A stretch of DNA of 64,000 bases from Rhodoferax sp. Its GTDB lineage: Bacteria; Pseudomonadota; Gammaproteobacteria; Burkholderiales; Burkholderiaceae_C. Shown piece after piece: positions 27,271-38,192 of the stretch. Position 1 is the stretch's first letter, and every line of letters begins with the position of its first letter. The notes under the pieces are model-generated. The model saw only the letters and a program-made list of their open reading frames with translations, did no database searches and was not told the origin of the DNA. The stretch is taken from positions 19,548 to 83,547 of the forward strand of contig NZ_JAQTWM010000002.1 in the NCBI RefSeq assembly GCF_028689305.1. Reading direction: 5' to 3'. The translations under genes and the position numbers were made by a program.

Positions 27271-27350
27271 GTCCCTTGGGTGGATCAGATCAAATTCAAA
27301 ACCGTTATGCCTTTTGGCGCCAGCATCCGCTGGTCGTCCAGCAAGTTGAC

Positions 27351-28472
27351 ATGAAGACTGAAAAGAAGACCGGCAGGCACTGGGTGGTTCGCATGAACTA
27401 CTTCAATCGCACCGTGTCGTGGGTCTTCGCCTTTGTGCTGCTGGGCTCCCACTTGGTGGACCGTGCTGATGGTGTGATGGGCTGGTTCTGGCTGGTCCTG
27501 CAGTTTCTTGTTTATCCCCATCTGGTCTACCTGCGCACCCGGTTGGCGAGTGATCCCCTTCAGGCAGAACTCCAGAACCTGTTGCTGGATTCGTTTCTGT
27601 TCGGCATCTGGATCTCGGCGCTGGGTTTTCCGCTATGGATCAGCTTCCCGTTGGTGATTTCCACCTGCATCAACCTGTCGGCATTTCGTGGTCTCCGGGG
27701 GCTGCTGCAGGCGACAGCAGCGCTGGCGGCGGGTGTTTTGCTGACGATCCCTGTCACGGGCTGGCATTTCCAGCCCGATACCAGCCTGATCACCAGCTTG
27801 CTGGCCATCATGAGCCTGTCAACCTACCTGACGCTGTTTGCCTTTGGTGCGCACAAACGCACACTCAAATTGCATGAAGTGCGATTGAAACTGCGCCAGA
27901 GCGAGCAGGCACTGCACAAGCAGATCGCGGAAATCAGCTTTCTGCAGGGACAGTTGACCGAGCAGGTCAACCGCGACCCGCTGACCGGGCTCTTCAATCG
28001 TCGTTACCTCGATGCCACCCTGGATCGGGAAATTGCCCGCTGTGAACGGGAACAGAACCCGCTTTGTCTCATGATGGTCGACATCGACCATTTCAAACAC
28101 ATCAATGACACCTACGGTCACCAGGCGGGTGACGCCGTACTGGTGCAGGTGGCAAAAACACTGTCAGATGAGTTACGTGCCGGCGACATTGCCTGCCGCT
28201 ACGGTGGCGAGGAATTCCTGCTGCTCATGCCCAATCTGACACCGGCAGTGGCGATGGAACGTGCGGAAGAACTGCGCAAAAAACAGGCAGCCAGCAATAT
28301 TCTGGTCTCAGGCCAGCAAATGGCGGTGCGTCTGTCCATTGGCCTGGCCTCATTGCCATCGGATGCTCTTACCGCCCATGCGCTGATCCGCAATGCAGAC
28401 GCCGCGCTGTATCAGGCCAAGCAGCAGGGCCGCAATCGTGTCGTCTCGTTTGTCCAAGTGACGGCGACCTGA
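27351..28472 (+). CDS. Membrane diguanylate cyclase (GGDEF)
   Basis: The 373-residue protein makes c-di-GMP. Six hydrophobic segments (about residues 20-170, including WVFAFVLLGSHLVD and SFLFGIWISALGFPLW) form a MASE2-like membrane sensor. A short coiled coil follows (LRQSEQALHKQIAEISFLQG). The GGDEF domain has DPLTGLFNRRYLD, DIDHFKHINDTYGH and the active-site GGEEF at 285-289, with an intact inhibitory site RAGD (276-279). ATG 27351 is chosen; ATG 27393 is an alternative. It converges with ybbA across 12 bp. Together with PilZ nearby it suggests c-di-GMP control, but no direct link is shown. Confidence 0.9.
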   Translation: MKTEKKTGRHWVVRMNYFNRTVSWVFAFVLLGSHLVDRADGVMGWFWLVLQFLVYPHLVYLRTRLASDPLQAELQNLLLDSFLFGIWISALGFPLWISFPLVISTCINLSAFRGLRGLLQATAALAAGVLLTIPVTGWHFQPDTSLITSLLAIMSLSTYLTLFAFGAHKRTLKLHEVRLKLRQSEQALHKQIAEISFLQGQLTEQVNRDPLTGLFNRRYLDATLDREIARCEREQNPLCLMMVDIDHFKHINDTYGHQAGDAVLVQVAKTLSDELRAGDIACRYGGEEFLLLMPNLTPAVAMERAEELRKKQAASNILVSGQQMAVRLSIGLASLPSDALTAHALIRNADAALYQAKQQGRNRVVSFVQVTAT

Positions 28473-28484
28473 ACGCCGACCGGT

Positions 28485-29171
28485 TCAAAGACCGTCCTCT
28501 TCCGGCGCAATCCGCCCGGCTTCGATGGTGATACGCCGCTGGCAGCGTGCCGCAATGGCCTTGTCGTGGGTCACCAGCACCAGGGTGGTGCCCAGTTCGC
28601 GGTTCAGGTCAAACATCAGTTCCATCACCGTCTCGCCGGTGGCAAAGTCCAGGCTGCCGGTAGGCTCGTCAGCCAGCAGCACGGCCGGCTGGACCACAAA
28701 GGCACGTGCCAGCGCCACCCGCTGCTGTTCACCGCCCGAAAGTACCCTGGGGTAGTGGCCCAGGCGCTGCGACAAGCCCACACGCGCCAGCATCTCGGTG
28801 GCAGCCTGGCGGGCATCACGCCGGTTGGCCAGCTCCAGCGGCAGCATCACGTTTTCCAGGGCGGTCAGATTGCCCAGCAATTGAAAGCTCTGGAACACAA
28901 AACCCATTTTTTGCGCCCGCAGTGCGGCACGGGCATCTTCGTCGATGGCAAACAAGTCCTGACCGGCCAGATGCACCGTGCCGCGACTGGGGACATCCAG
29001 TCCGGCGATGATCGACAGCAGCGTGCTTTTCCCGGAGCCGGAGGCACCGACAATGGCGACGGTTTCCCGCTGGCTCAAACGGAAATCGATATCACGCAAA
29101 ATGTCGAGTGTGCCGGTGGAGTCACTGACGGACTTGAAGACGTGCTCAACCGAAATAATGCAATCTGACAT
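28485..29171 (-). CDS. ABC transporter ATP-binding protein, YbbA/LolD type
   Basis: The 228-residue ATPase belongs to the MacB/LolD/YbbA group. It has Walker A GASGSGKSTLL, Q-loop FVFQSFQLLGNLTALENVML, signature LSGGEQQRVALARAF, Walker B VLLADEPTGSLD and H-loop VLVTHD. In E. coli, ybbA is divergent from tesA and followed by the ybbP permease gene. Here the divergence from tesA is kept, but no permease follows, because the next gene converges. ATG 29171 faces the tesA start within 20 bp. The permease may lie elsewhere on the chromosome. Confidence 0.9.
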   Translation of the reverse strand: MSDCIISVEHVFKSVSDSTGTLDILRDIDFRLSQRETVAIVGASGSGKSTLLSIIAGLDVPSRGTVHLAGQDLFAIDEDARAALRAQKMGFVFQSFQLLGNLTALENVMLPLELANRRDARQAATEMLARVGLSQRLGHYPRVLSGGEQQRVALARAFVVQPAVLLADEPTGSLDFATGETVMELMFDLNRELGTTLVLVTHDKAIAARCQRRITIEAGRIAPEEDGL

Positions 29172-29190
29172 GGATGTTTCTTTGAATTTG

Positions 29191-29850
29191 ATGACAATGA
29201 ACCGCCGCCACTGTATCGCGTTGGCAGCGACGCTGGCGGCGGTGGGGATTCCTGCCCACCCCGCACGGGCCCAGACCGCGGCAGCCAAACGCCTGCCCGG
29301 CACCATTCTGGTCGTTGGAGATTCGTTGAGTGCCGAGTATGGCCTGCAGCGCGGCAGTGGCTGGGTAGCGCTGCTGGAAAAAAAGCTCAAGGCCGAGAAA
29401 ATCGCAGCCACGGTGGTCAACGCCAGCATCAGCGGTGACACCACATCGGGTGGACGCACCCGCCTACCAGCCTTGCTGGAAAAACATCACCCGACCCTGG
29501 TGGTGATCGAACTGGGTGGCAACGATGCGCTGCGTGGCCTGTCATTGGCGATGACGCAGGACAACCTGATGGCCATGACACAGGTGGCGCAAAAGGCCGG
29601 GGCCAGGGTGCTGTTGCTGGGCATGCAGATGCCGCCCAACTATGGGCGCGACTACAGCCAGCGTTTTGCCCAGATGTATGTGGATGTGGCCAAGTCCGGC
29701 AAGGCGGCGCTGGTGCCGTTCCTGCTCAAAGGCATCGCTGACGTGCCTGACAGCGCCCGCTGGTTTCAGGCCGACCGCATCCACCCGCTTGAGGCGGCGC
29801 ACCCAGTGATCTTGGCTAATGTCTGGCCCGAGTTGAAAAAAGGATTGTGA
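29191..29850 (+). CDS. tesA: Periplasmic arylesterase/acyl-CoA thioesterase I (TesA)
   Basis: This SGNH hydrolase of about 219 residues is exported. The signal peptide is CIALAATLAAVGIPAHPARA after an Arg pair. Block I VVGDSLSAEYG holds the catalytic Ser, block III is ELGGNDALRG, and block V is DRIHPLEAAHP with Asp and His. TesA in E. coli has thioesterase, protease and lysophospholipase activity in the periplasm. ATG 29191 and 29197 are both possible. It is divergent from ybbA, and its stop TGA overlaps the selU start. Confidence 0.9.
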   Translation: MTMNRRHCIALAATLAAVGIPAHPARAQTAAAKRLPGTILVVGDSLSAEYGLQRGSGWVALLEKKLKAEKIAATVVNASISGDTTSGGRTRLPALLEKHHPTLVVIELGGNDALRGLSLAMTQDNLMAMTQVAQKAGARVLLLGMQMPPNYGRDYSQRFAQMYVDVAKSGKAALVPFLLKGIADVPDSARWFQADRIHPLEAAHPVILANVWPELKKGL

Positions 29851-30914
29851 TGAGTCTGACCCCTATGAGTGCGGCCGAAGCCATGAGCCGGCTGGCCGAT
29901 TTCGACACCATCATCGATGCCCGCAGCGAAGACGAATTTGCCGAAGACCACCTGCCCCAGGCCGTGAACTGGCCCACGCTCAACAATGACGAGCGCCGCG
30001 AGATCGGTACCCTGTACAAACAGGTGAACCCATTTGAGGCCCGTAAACGCGGTGCCGCCGTGGCGGCGCGCAATATCGCCGCGCACATCGAGCGCGAGGT
30101 GATGGACAAGCCCAAGGACTGGAAGCCGCTGACCTATTGCTGGCGCGGCGGTCAGCGCAGCGGCGCACTGTCGCTGATCCTGAGCCAGATCGGTTTTCGG
30201 GTGACCCTGATCGACGGTGGCTACAAGGCCTTTCGCTCCGCCATGGTCCAGGACATTGACCGTCTGGTATTGCCGCTGCAGTTCCAGGTGGTGTGCGGCC
30301 CGACGGGCTCCGGCAAAACCCGTTTGCTGCAGGCACTGGCCGCGCAGGGCGCGCAGGTGCTGGACCTCGAAGCCCTGGCCAACCACCGCAGTTCGGTGCT
30401 GGGGGCCATTCCGGGGCTGCCCCAGCCCAGTCAGAAACACTTTGACATGTTGATCTGGGACACGTTGCGCCATCTGGACAACAGCCGGCCTGTGTACGTG
30501 GAGAGTGAAAGCAAGAAGGTCGGCAATGTGTCCGTCCCGGCCACCCTGGTGCAGGCCATGCGCCAGAGCCCGTGCCTGAATTTACAGCTGTCCGACGCCG
30601 AGCGTGTAGCCTTGTTGATGGAGGACTACGACTATCTGGTGCGTGATGTGGATTATTTCTGCAACCGCCTGGCGGTGCTGACGGCGCTCAAAGGCCGTGT
30701 GGTGGTAGAGGGCTGGCAAGCCCAGGCGCGTGCCGGTGCCTTGGCGCCGGTGGTGCAGGACTTGTTGACCAGTCATTACGACCCGGCCTATTCCCAGTCC
30801 ATGCAGCGCAATTTTGTTCAGTTCAATGATTCAAAAACCATAGCACCCATGGACCGTTCCATGCGGGCTATGGCCGATTTGGCTGCTCAAATACTGGCCT
30901 GTGCGGCGGGCTGA
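29850..30914 (+). CDS. selU: tRNA 2-selenouridine synthase
   Basis: SelU (MnmH, YbbB) replaces sulfur by selenium in 2-thiouridine at position 34 of some tRNAs, through a geranylated intermediate. The 354-residue protein has an N-terminal rhodanese domain with active Cys97 (YCWRGGQRSG) and a P-loop domain (CGPTGSGKTRLLQAL, about 149). The last 30 residues are partly encoded by a repeat copy (30828-30892), so the C-terminus DSKTIAPMDRSMRAMADLA is not family sequence. ATG 29850 overlaps the tesA stop. The selenophosphate synthetase gene selD is not in the window. Confidence 0.93.
   Translation: MSLTPMSAAEAMSRLADFDTIIDARSEDEFAEDHLPQAVNWPTLNNDERREIGTLYKQVNPFEARKRGAAVAARNIAAHIEREVMDKPKDWKPLTYCWRGGQRSGALSLILSQIGFRVTLIDGGYKAFRSAMVQDIDRLVLPLQFQVVCGPTGSGKTRLLQALAAQGAQVLDLEALANHRSSVLGAIPGLPQPSQKHFDMLIWDTLRHLDNSRPVYVESESKKVGNVSVPATLVQAMRQSPCLNLQLSDAERVALLMEDYDYLVRDVDYFCNRLAVLTALKGRVVVEGWQAQARAGALAPVVQDLLTSHYDPAYSQSMQRNFVQFNDSKTIAPMDRSMRAMADLAAQILACAAG
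30828..30892 (+). repeat. Dispersed ~65-bp repeat, copy in the 3' end of selU
   Basis: The copy runs from GATTCAAAAACCATAGCACC to the core ATGCGGGCTATGGCCGATTT, in the sense of the gene. It ends about 20 bp before the selU stop and leaves the frame open. Confidence 0.7.
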
Positions 30915-30930
30915 GTGGATACCAACGGCA

Positions 30931-31101
30931 TCAAGCCGTCGGGGCTGAAGGGTCGACCTGGGCACCGGATGGATCCGATGACTCGACTGGCGCGCCCTCA
31001 CCCGCCTTGCGTTGGGCCTTCTCCTTCAGCTTTTCTTCTTTTTTCTTCTTTTTAGCCAGTTCTTTTTGACGTTTTTCGTAGCCGTAATTAGGTGTTGCCA
31101 A
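30931..31101 (-). CDS. Small lysine-rich cytoplasmic protein, unknown function
   Basis: A 56-residue frame begins at TTG 31101: MATPNYGYEKRQKELAKKKK, then a Lys/Glu-rich helix, and an acidic Ser/Pro/Ala tail ending PSAPTA. No ATG or GTG in frame is possible, because a stop lies four codons upstream. I recall proteins starting with a similar ATPNYGYEKRQ sequence in other betaproteobacteria, which supports a real gene; the function is unknown. I see no good ribosome site. It is on the minus strand and converges with selU, 16 bp away. Confidence 0.7.
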   Translation of the reverse strand: MATPNYGYEKRQKELAKKKKKEEKLKEKAQRKAGEGAPVESSDPSGAQVDPSAPTA

Positions 31102-31143
31102 TGTAGTCTTTCAAGGTTGAAGGCTGCGATTTTACCTGCTGGC

Positions 31144-32349
31144 TCAAGCCAGGCACTGCAGCGCCTGGGCCAGATCAGCCTGCAAGTCAGCCACCGCTTC
31201 CAACCCGATCGAAAAACGTACCAGGGTGCCTGGCTGCAAATGGGCTGGCCAGCCTTGGCGCATGCCGGCCAACTCGTAAGGCACCACCAGGCTAACGGGG
31301 CCACCCCAGCTGTAACCAATCTTGAAGAGTTTCAGGGCATCACAAAAGGTATCCACCTGGGCCTGGCTGTAGTCGGGCTTGAAGATGACACTGAACAGGC
31401 CGGCAGCCCCGCCTGGCGTGTTTTGGCACAGGGCACGCCAGTGGTCGTGCCCGGGTGATGTAGGCAATGCCGGGTGCAGCACCTGGGCAAACTCGGGGCG
31501 GGTCAGGCTCCACCGGGCCAGGGCGCGGGTGGCTTCATCGTGGCTGCGATAACGCAACGGCAGGCTGGGCAGACCACGCAGCACGGCCTCGGCATCGTTG
31601 GCGGCGACCCCCAGGCCCAGCCGCATGTGGCACAGCTTGAGCTTCATGTGCAGACGCTCATCGGTGGTGATGATGCTGCCCATCAACACGTCACCGCCGC
31701 CGCTGGGGTATTTGGTCAGCGCGTGCACCGAGATGTCCACCGCCAGTGCCGGGCTGGCGCCGGGTTGCAGGTCAAACGGTGTGAACGCCAGTCCTGCGCC
31801 CCAGGTGTTGTCCAGCGCACACAAAATGCCAGCGGCCTTGCAAATACGCACCTGCTCCAGCAGGTCGGGGAACTCAAGGGTGACCGACCCGGCGGCCTCC
31901 AGCCAGATCAGACGGGTCCGGGGACTGATCTTGGCGGCCAGATCCTGCGGAGCCAGCGGGTCATAAAACCGATGACTGATGCCCCAGTGCGCCAGTTCGC
32001 CTTCGGCCAGCGCCTTGCTGGGGCCGTAGGCGTTGTCGGGAATCAGCACCTCGTCACCGCTTTGGAGCAAGGCCAGCGCCACCGTGGCAATCGCCGCCAG
32101 CCCGCTGGGTACCAGCAGGCACTGGGCACCGCCTTCCAGGGTGCACAGGCGTTCTTCGAGCGTGTAGGTGGTGGGGGTACCGTGCAGACCGTAGGTGTAG
32201 GCGCTTTTGTCTTTCCAGTCAAAATGGCGCATGGCAGCCACGCTGGGGAAAAACACGGTCGAGGCCTTGAACACACCTGGCTGCGGTGCGGCAAAACCTG
32301 CCGGCGGTGTGTAAGGGTGATGGATCAGGTCGGTGCTGGAAGCGGACAT
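31144..32349 (-). CDS. metC: Cystathionine beta-lyase (MetC-type PLP enzyme)
   Basis: This 401-residue enzyme of the Cys/Met-metabolism PLP family cleaves cystathionine to homocysteine, pyruvate and ammonia, or a related substrate. PLP-site motifs are YGLHGTPTTYTLEERL, PSGLAAIATV, the Asp in CALDNTWGAGL and the Schiff-base Lys213 in VHALTKYPSGG. The C-terminus has the substrate loop FSIGLE with Asp in the usual place. I use ATG 32349. The sequence is closer to MetC than to MetB or MetZ as I judge it, but the exact substrate is not proven. Confidence 0.85.
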   Translation of the reverse strand: MSASSTDLIHHPYTPPAGFAAPQPGVFKASTVFFPSVAAMRHFDWKDKSAYTYGLHGTPTTYTLEERLCTLEGGAQCLLVPSGLAAIATVALALLQSGDEVLIPDNAYGPSKALAEGELAHWGISHRFYDPLAPQDLAAKISPRTRLIWLEAAGSVTLEFPDLLEQVRICKAAGILCALDNTWGAGLAFTPFDLQPGASPALAVDISVHALTKYPSGGGDVLMGSIITTDERLHMKLKLCHMRLGLGVAANDAEAVLRGLPSLPLRYRSHDEATRALARWSLTRPEFAQVLHPALPTSPGHDHWRALCQNTPGGAAGLFSVIFKPDYSQAQVDTFCDALKLFKIGYSWGGPVSLVVPYELAGMRQGWPAHLQPGTLVRFSIGLEAVADLQADLAQALQCLA

Positions 32350-32402
32350 GGTGCAATGGGGCTCACAAACGAAAGGAATGGGCGGCAATCACACGGCGGC
32401 TG

Positions 32403-32927
32403 TCAAACGCTCCACTTCTGGATCAGTTGTTCGGGGCGCAGGCTGTCGTAGCTCTCGAACGGCTGATGAATCCAGGGGTTGGTGGGCAGGTATTCCACAC
32501 AGTAGTCAGCCGCAAAAGTCGAGATCGCCTTGGTCCAGATCACGGCACTGCGCAGTTCGGTGATCGGTTTGTAGTTGCTCTTCAACTGCGCGATGACGGC
32601 ATTGAGCGTGTGGCCGGAATCGGCCAGATCGTCCACCAGCAGGACTTTTCCGGCGATCTGTCCCTTGGGGGTGGTGATGTAGTGGGCAATGTCCAACTGC
32701 CCCTGCACCGTGCCTGCTTCCGAGCGGTAGGAGCTGGTGGACATGATGGCCAATGGCTTGTCAAATACGCGCGACAGGATGTCGCCCGGGCGCATGCCAC
32801 CCCGTGCCAGGCACAGGATGGTGTCGAACTGCCAGCCGGATTGATGGACCTTGATGGCCAGTTTTTCGATCAGGTTGTGGTATTCGTCATAACTGACGTA
32901 CAGGTGTTTGCCGTCTTCAGTCAACAT
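32403..32927 (-). CDS. Phosphoribosyltransferase, probable hypoxanthine/xanthine type
   Basis: The 174-residue type I phosphoribosyltransferase probably salvages purine bases to nucleotides. The PRPP-binding motif is VLLVDDLADSGHT, and the N-terminal LCLARGGMRPGDIL gives the flexible loop region. The aromatic C-terminus WIHQPFESYDSL resembles gpt/XPRT-like enzymes of betaproteobacteria. It lies beside purA and hisZ, a conserved group in this order, which fits purine salvage next to AMP synthesis. Substrate choice among guanine, xanthine and hypoxanthine cannot be settled from sequence alone. Confidence 0.85.
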   Translation of the reverse strand: MLTEDGKHLYVSYDEYHNLIEKLAIKVHQSGWQFDTILCLARGGMRPGDILSRVFDKPLAIMSTSSYRSEAGTVQGQLDIAHYITTPKGQIAGKVLLVDDLADSGHTLNAVIAQLKSNYKPITELRSAVIWTKAISTFAADYCVEYLPTNPWIHQPFESYDSLRPEQLIQKWSV

Positions 32928-32940
32928 GAATTTACTCCTG

Positions 32941-32997
32941 AAAATATAGCTAATAAGGCAATGAATACGTGGGCTAGAGGCCTATTTTTTATATAAA
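32941..32997 (+). repeat. Dispersed ~65-bp repeat, copy between hpt-like gene and purA
   Basis: This is the clearest core in the window: TACGTGGGCTAGAGGCC, then TATTTTTTATATAAA. The left end is ATATAGCTAATAAGG. It runs against the transcription of both neighbours. It ends 25 bp from the purA stop. Confidence 0.85.
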
Positions 32998-33022
32998 CCG
33001 GTTGACCCGCAGGGTGACCGGT

Positions 33023-35567
<2,545 letters not shown>

Positions 35568-35624
35568 GTGATTGTGGGAGGCTGTTAAAACCCGGATTTT
35601 ACCGGGCGAAAGCGGCGGATTTTG

Positions 35625-35825
35625 TCAAACCAGCCACCAAATCAGCAGAACCCCCAGAAGCAAGCTGCACAGGCCGAAAAAACGCAACTGGCCATCGTCA
35701 AGTTGCAAAATCTGCAAAAAGGTCCTGCGCCAGGTCGCTGGTGACACGAAAGGCATGAAGCCCTCAATGAGCAGCACCAGTGCCATGGCCAGCCAGAAAG
35801 TGGTACTGTTCAACCCCTCTTGCAT
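35625..35825 (-). CDS. DUF2065 (YjeT-type) small membrane protein
   Basis: The 66-residue protein has two membrane helices (FWLAMALVLLIEGFMPFVSP and FFGLCSLLLGVLLIWWLV) joined by WRRTFLQILQLDDGQLR. Its function is unknown; the E. coli relative YjeT also follows hflC. It starts 2 bp after the hflC stop, so it is likely part of the hflKC transcript. Confidence 0.9.
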   Translation of the reverse strand: MQEGLNSTTFWLAMALVLLIEGFMPFVSPATWRRTFLQILQLDDGQLRFFGLCSLLLGVLLIWWLV

Positions 35826-35827
35826 GG

Positions 35828-36733
35828 CTATTTTTTGCCACCAGTGGTTGCTGGCGGGGTATTGCCACGCAGGACCTTGAAGAAGTCGGAACTGCTTGGG
35901 TCAACCACCATGACGTCGCTCTTCTTGGCGAAAGTGGCCTTGTAGGCATCCAGACTACGGTAGAACTGGGCAAACTGCGGGTCACGGCCAAAAGCCTCCG
36001 CGTAGGTGCGGGCCGCTTCGGCATCACCCTCCCCCTTGATCTTCTGGGCGTCACGGTAGGCATTGGCCACGGTCACTTCGCGTTGGCGATCAGCGTCGGC
36101 GCGGATTTTTTCGCCTTCGGCTGCACCAGTGGAGCGCAACTCATTGGCCACACGCTTGCGTTCGGCTTCCATCCGGCGGTAGACCGACTCGGTGATGGCA
36201 TCCACATAGTCCACCCGGGTGATGCGCACGTCAATCACATCCACACCCCAAGGTTTGGCGCCACGAACCTGGCTGAGCACTTCCTTCTTGACGTCCTCCA
36301 TCAAGGCTTCGCGTTTGGCCGAGAGCAGTTCCTTCACCGTGCGTTTGTTGATTTCTTCCTGAAAGGCATTACGTACCACGCGGTTAAGCTGGCTGGCACC
36401 CGCTGCTTCGGTGGTGCCGACATTGCGAATGTATTCGGAGGGTTCGGAAATGCGCCAGCGCACATACCAGTCAATCACCACCCGCTGCTTTTCGGCGGTC
36501 AGCACCGGTTCGTTGTCGGAACTGTCGAGGGTCAACAGGCGTTTGTCAATGTAAGACACATTCTGGAATGGCGGTGGCAACTTGAAGTTCAGGCCTGGTT
36601 CGGTGATGACTTCCTTGATCTGCCCCAAGGCAAAGACCACGCCAAACTGCCGCTGATCCACTACAAACAGTGTGGAGCTGGCCAACGCCAGTACCACCAG
36701 CAAACTCGAAAAAATAAAACCTAAGCGATTCAT
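35828..36733 (-). CDS. hflC: HflC, subunit of the FtsH-regulating HflKC complex
   Basis: HflC and HflK form a large membrane cage around the FtsH protease and restrain it. The 301-residue protein has one N-terminal membrane segment (LGFIFSSLLVVLALASSTLF) and a prohibitin/SPFH domain (VDQRQFGVVFALGQIKEVI). A long charged coiled coil (RMEAERKRVANELRSTGAAE, then GEKIRADADRQREV) follows, ending VLRGNTPPATTGGKK. ATG 36733 lies 10 bp after the hflK stop. The pair and its order are typical. Confidence 0.94.
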   Translation of the reverse strand: MNRLGFIFSSLLVVLALASSTLFVVDQRQFGVVFALGQIKEVITEPGLNFKLPPPFQNVSYIDKRLLTLDSSDNEPVLTAEKQRVVIDWYVRWRISEPSEYIRNVGTTEAAGASQLNRVVRNAFQEEINKRTVKELLSAKREALMEDVKKEVLSQVRGAKPWGVDVIDVRITRVDYVDAITESVYRRMEAERKRVANELRSTGAAEGEKIRADADRQREVTVANAYRDAQKIKGEGDAEAARTYAEAFGRDPQFAQFYRSLDAYKATFAKKSDVMVVDPSSSDFFKVLRGNTPPATTGGKK

Positions 36734-36743
36734 GGGGTGGCTC

Positions 36744-38153
36744 CTAGCGGGTTTCGCGGGTGCGAGCGCGCGCGGCATCTCGGGCACGGGCATCGACAGT
36801 CGCAGCGGCGTCAGTGGCCGGACTGCCCGGTGGGACTGCTGGCACTGGTGTGGCGGCGGCGGGGGTGTCCTGGGACGACTGCCCTGTCATTTGAATGATT
36901 TTGTCCAGCGGCAGGTAGAGCAAATTGGACCCCTGTTTGGAGTCCACCATGACCTTGGTCACATTGCTGTAGATTTGCTGCATGGTGTCGATGTACATGC
37001 GATCACGCGTCACCTGCGGTGCCTTTTGGTACTCTGCCAGCACTGACTTGAAGCGCTGCGAATCACCTTGTGCCTGGGCGACGATACGTGCCTTGTAAGC
37101 GTCTGCTTCTTCTTTCAAACGTGAAGCAGCACCAACGGCACGCGGTATCACGTCATTGGCGTAGGCTTGGGCTTCGTTTTTGGCCCGTTCACGCTCCTGA
37201 CCAGCCTTAAGCACGTCGTCAAAAGCCGCCTGCACCTGTTCCGGTGGCCGAACACCGCCCTGCTGCAGGTTGATCCCCACCACTTCAATGCCTACCTTGT
37301 AACGGTCAAGAATTTTTTGCGTCAGGGCCCGCACACGGGGGGCGATCTGGTCACGTTCCTCAGACAAGGCGCTGTCCATGCGCATCTTGCCAACCACCTC
37401 GCGCACGGCAGTTTCAGCGGCCTGCACCACGGCTTCTTCCGGGTTACGGCTCTCAAACAAAAAGGCCCTGGCGTCATTGAGACGGTATTGCACCGCGAAT
37501 TTGATTTCGACAATGTTTTCGTCTTCAGTCAGCATGGCGGATTCACGCAGGCCCGTAGCCTTGATGATGGTGTCACGCCCGACATCCTTGGAACGGATTT
37601 GTGTCACGAACACCAGCTCATGACGTTGAATCGGGTACGGCAGGCGCCAGTTGAAGCCAGCACCCACGGTGGAGTTGTATTTGCCAAACTGGGTGATGAC
37701 AGCCTGCTGACCTTCCTGAACGATGAAAAAGCCGGTTCCCAGCCAGATCAGGGCCGCCACGCCAACAATCAAACCCGCCCCGATGCCGGCATTTTTCATG
37801 TCGGGTTGAAAGCCGCCCGAACTCCCGTTGCCACCACCGCCAGCGTCGCCCCCCGGTGGCGTACCGCGGCCTGTCGGTTTCACATTACCGAAAAGACCAC
37901 CGAGCTTGCGATTGAAATCACGCCAGAGTTCGTCCAGATCTGGAGGCCCCTGGTTGGCGCCACCTCGGGGCCGGCGATCTTCGTTGCCACGCGGCGGCTC
38001 AGCGCCGTTGCCTGACGGACGCTCGGCATCACCACCGGTGTTGTCGGCTGGCTTGTCGTCGCCGCGACCCCAGCGAGGGTCGTTGAGGTTGAACATCCCT
38101 CTCAGGCGCTGCGGCAGAAGTGCCAGACTAAAGGTAGGTAATTGAAGTTTCAT
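36744..38153 (-). CDS. hflK: HflK, subunit of the FtsH-regulating HflKC complex
   Basis: HflK is the larger partner of HflC. The 469-residue protein has a Gly/Pro/Asp-rich N-terminus (NLNDPRWGRGDDKPAD), one membrane segment (IGAGLIVGVAALIWLGTGFF) and an SPFH domain (VQEGQQAVITQFGKYNSTVG). A coiled-coil then leads to a Pro/Ala-rich tail. ATG 38153 gives a short leader; ATG 38096 (MFNLNDPRW) is an alternative that fits the family better but has a badly spaced ribosome site. It follows hflX by 39 bp. Confidence 0.93.
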   Translation of the reverse strand: MKLQLPTFSLALLPQRLRGMFNLNDPRWGRGDDKPADNTGGDAERPSGNGAEPPRGNEDRRPRGGANQGPPDLDELWRDFNRKLGGLFGNVKPTGRGTPPGGDAGGGGNGSSGGFQPDMKNAGIGAGLIVGVAALIWLGTGFFIVQEGQQAVITQFGKYNSTVGAGFNWRLPYPIQRHELVFVTQIRSKDVGRDTIIKATGLRESAMLTEDENIVEIKFAVQYRLNDARAFLFESRNPEEAVVQAAETAVREVVGKMRMDSALSEERDQIAPRVRALTQKILDRYKVGIEVVGINLQQGGVRPPEQVQAAFDDVLKAGQERERAKNEAQAYANDVIPRAVGAASRLKEEADAYKARIVAQAQGDSQRFKSVLAEYQKAPQVTRDRMYIDTMQQIYSNVTKVMVDSKQGSNLLYLPLDKIIQMTGQSSQDTPAAATPVPAVPPGSPATDAAATVDARARDAARARTRETR

Positions 38154-38192
38154 CGGATCAGCTCTTGTCTAACAGATGGCGATTGTGCCGAA

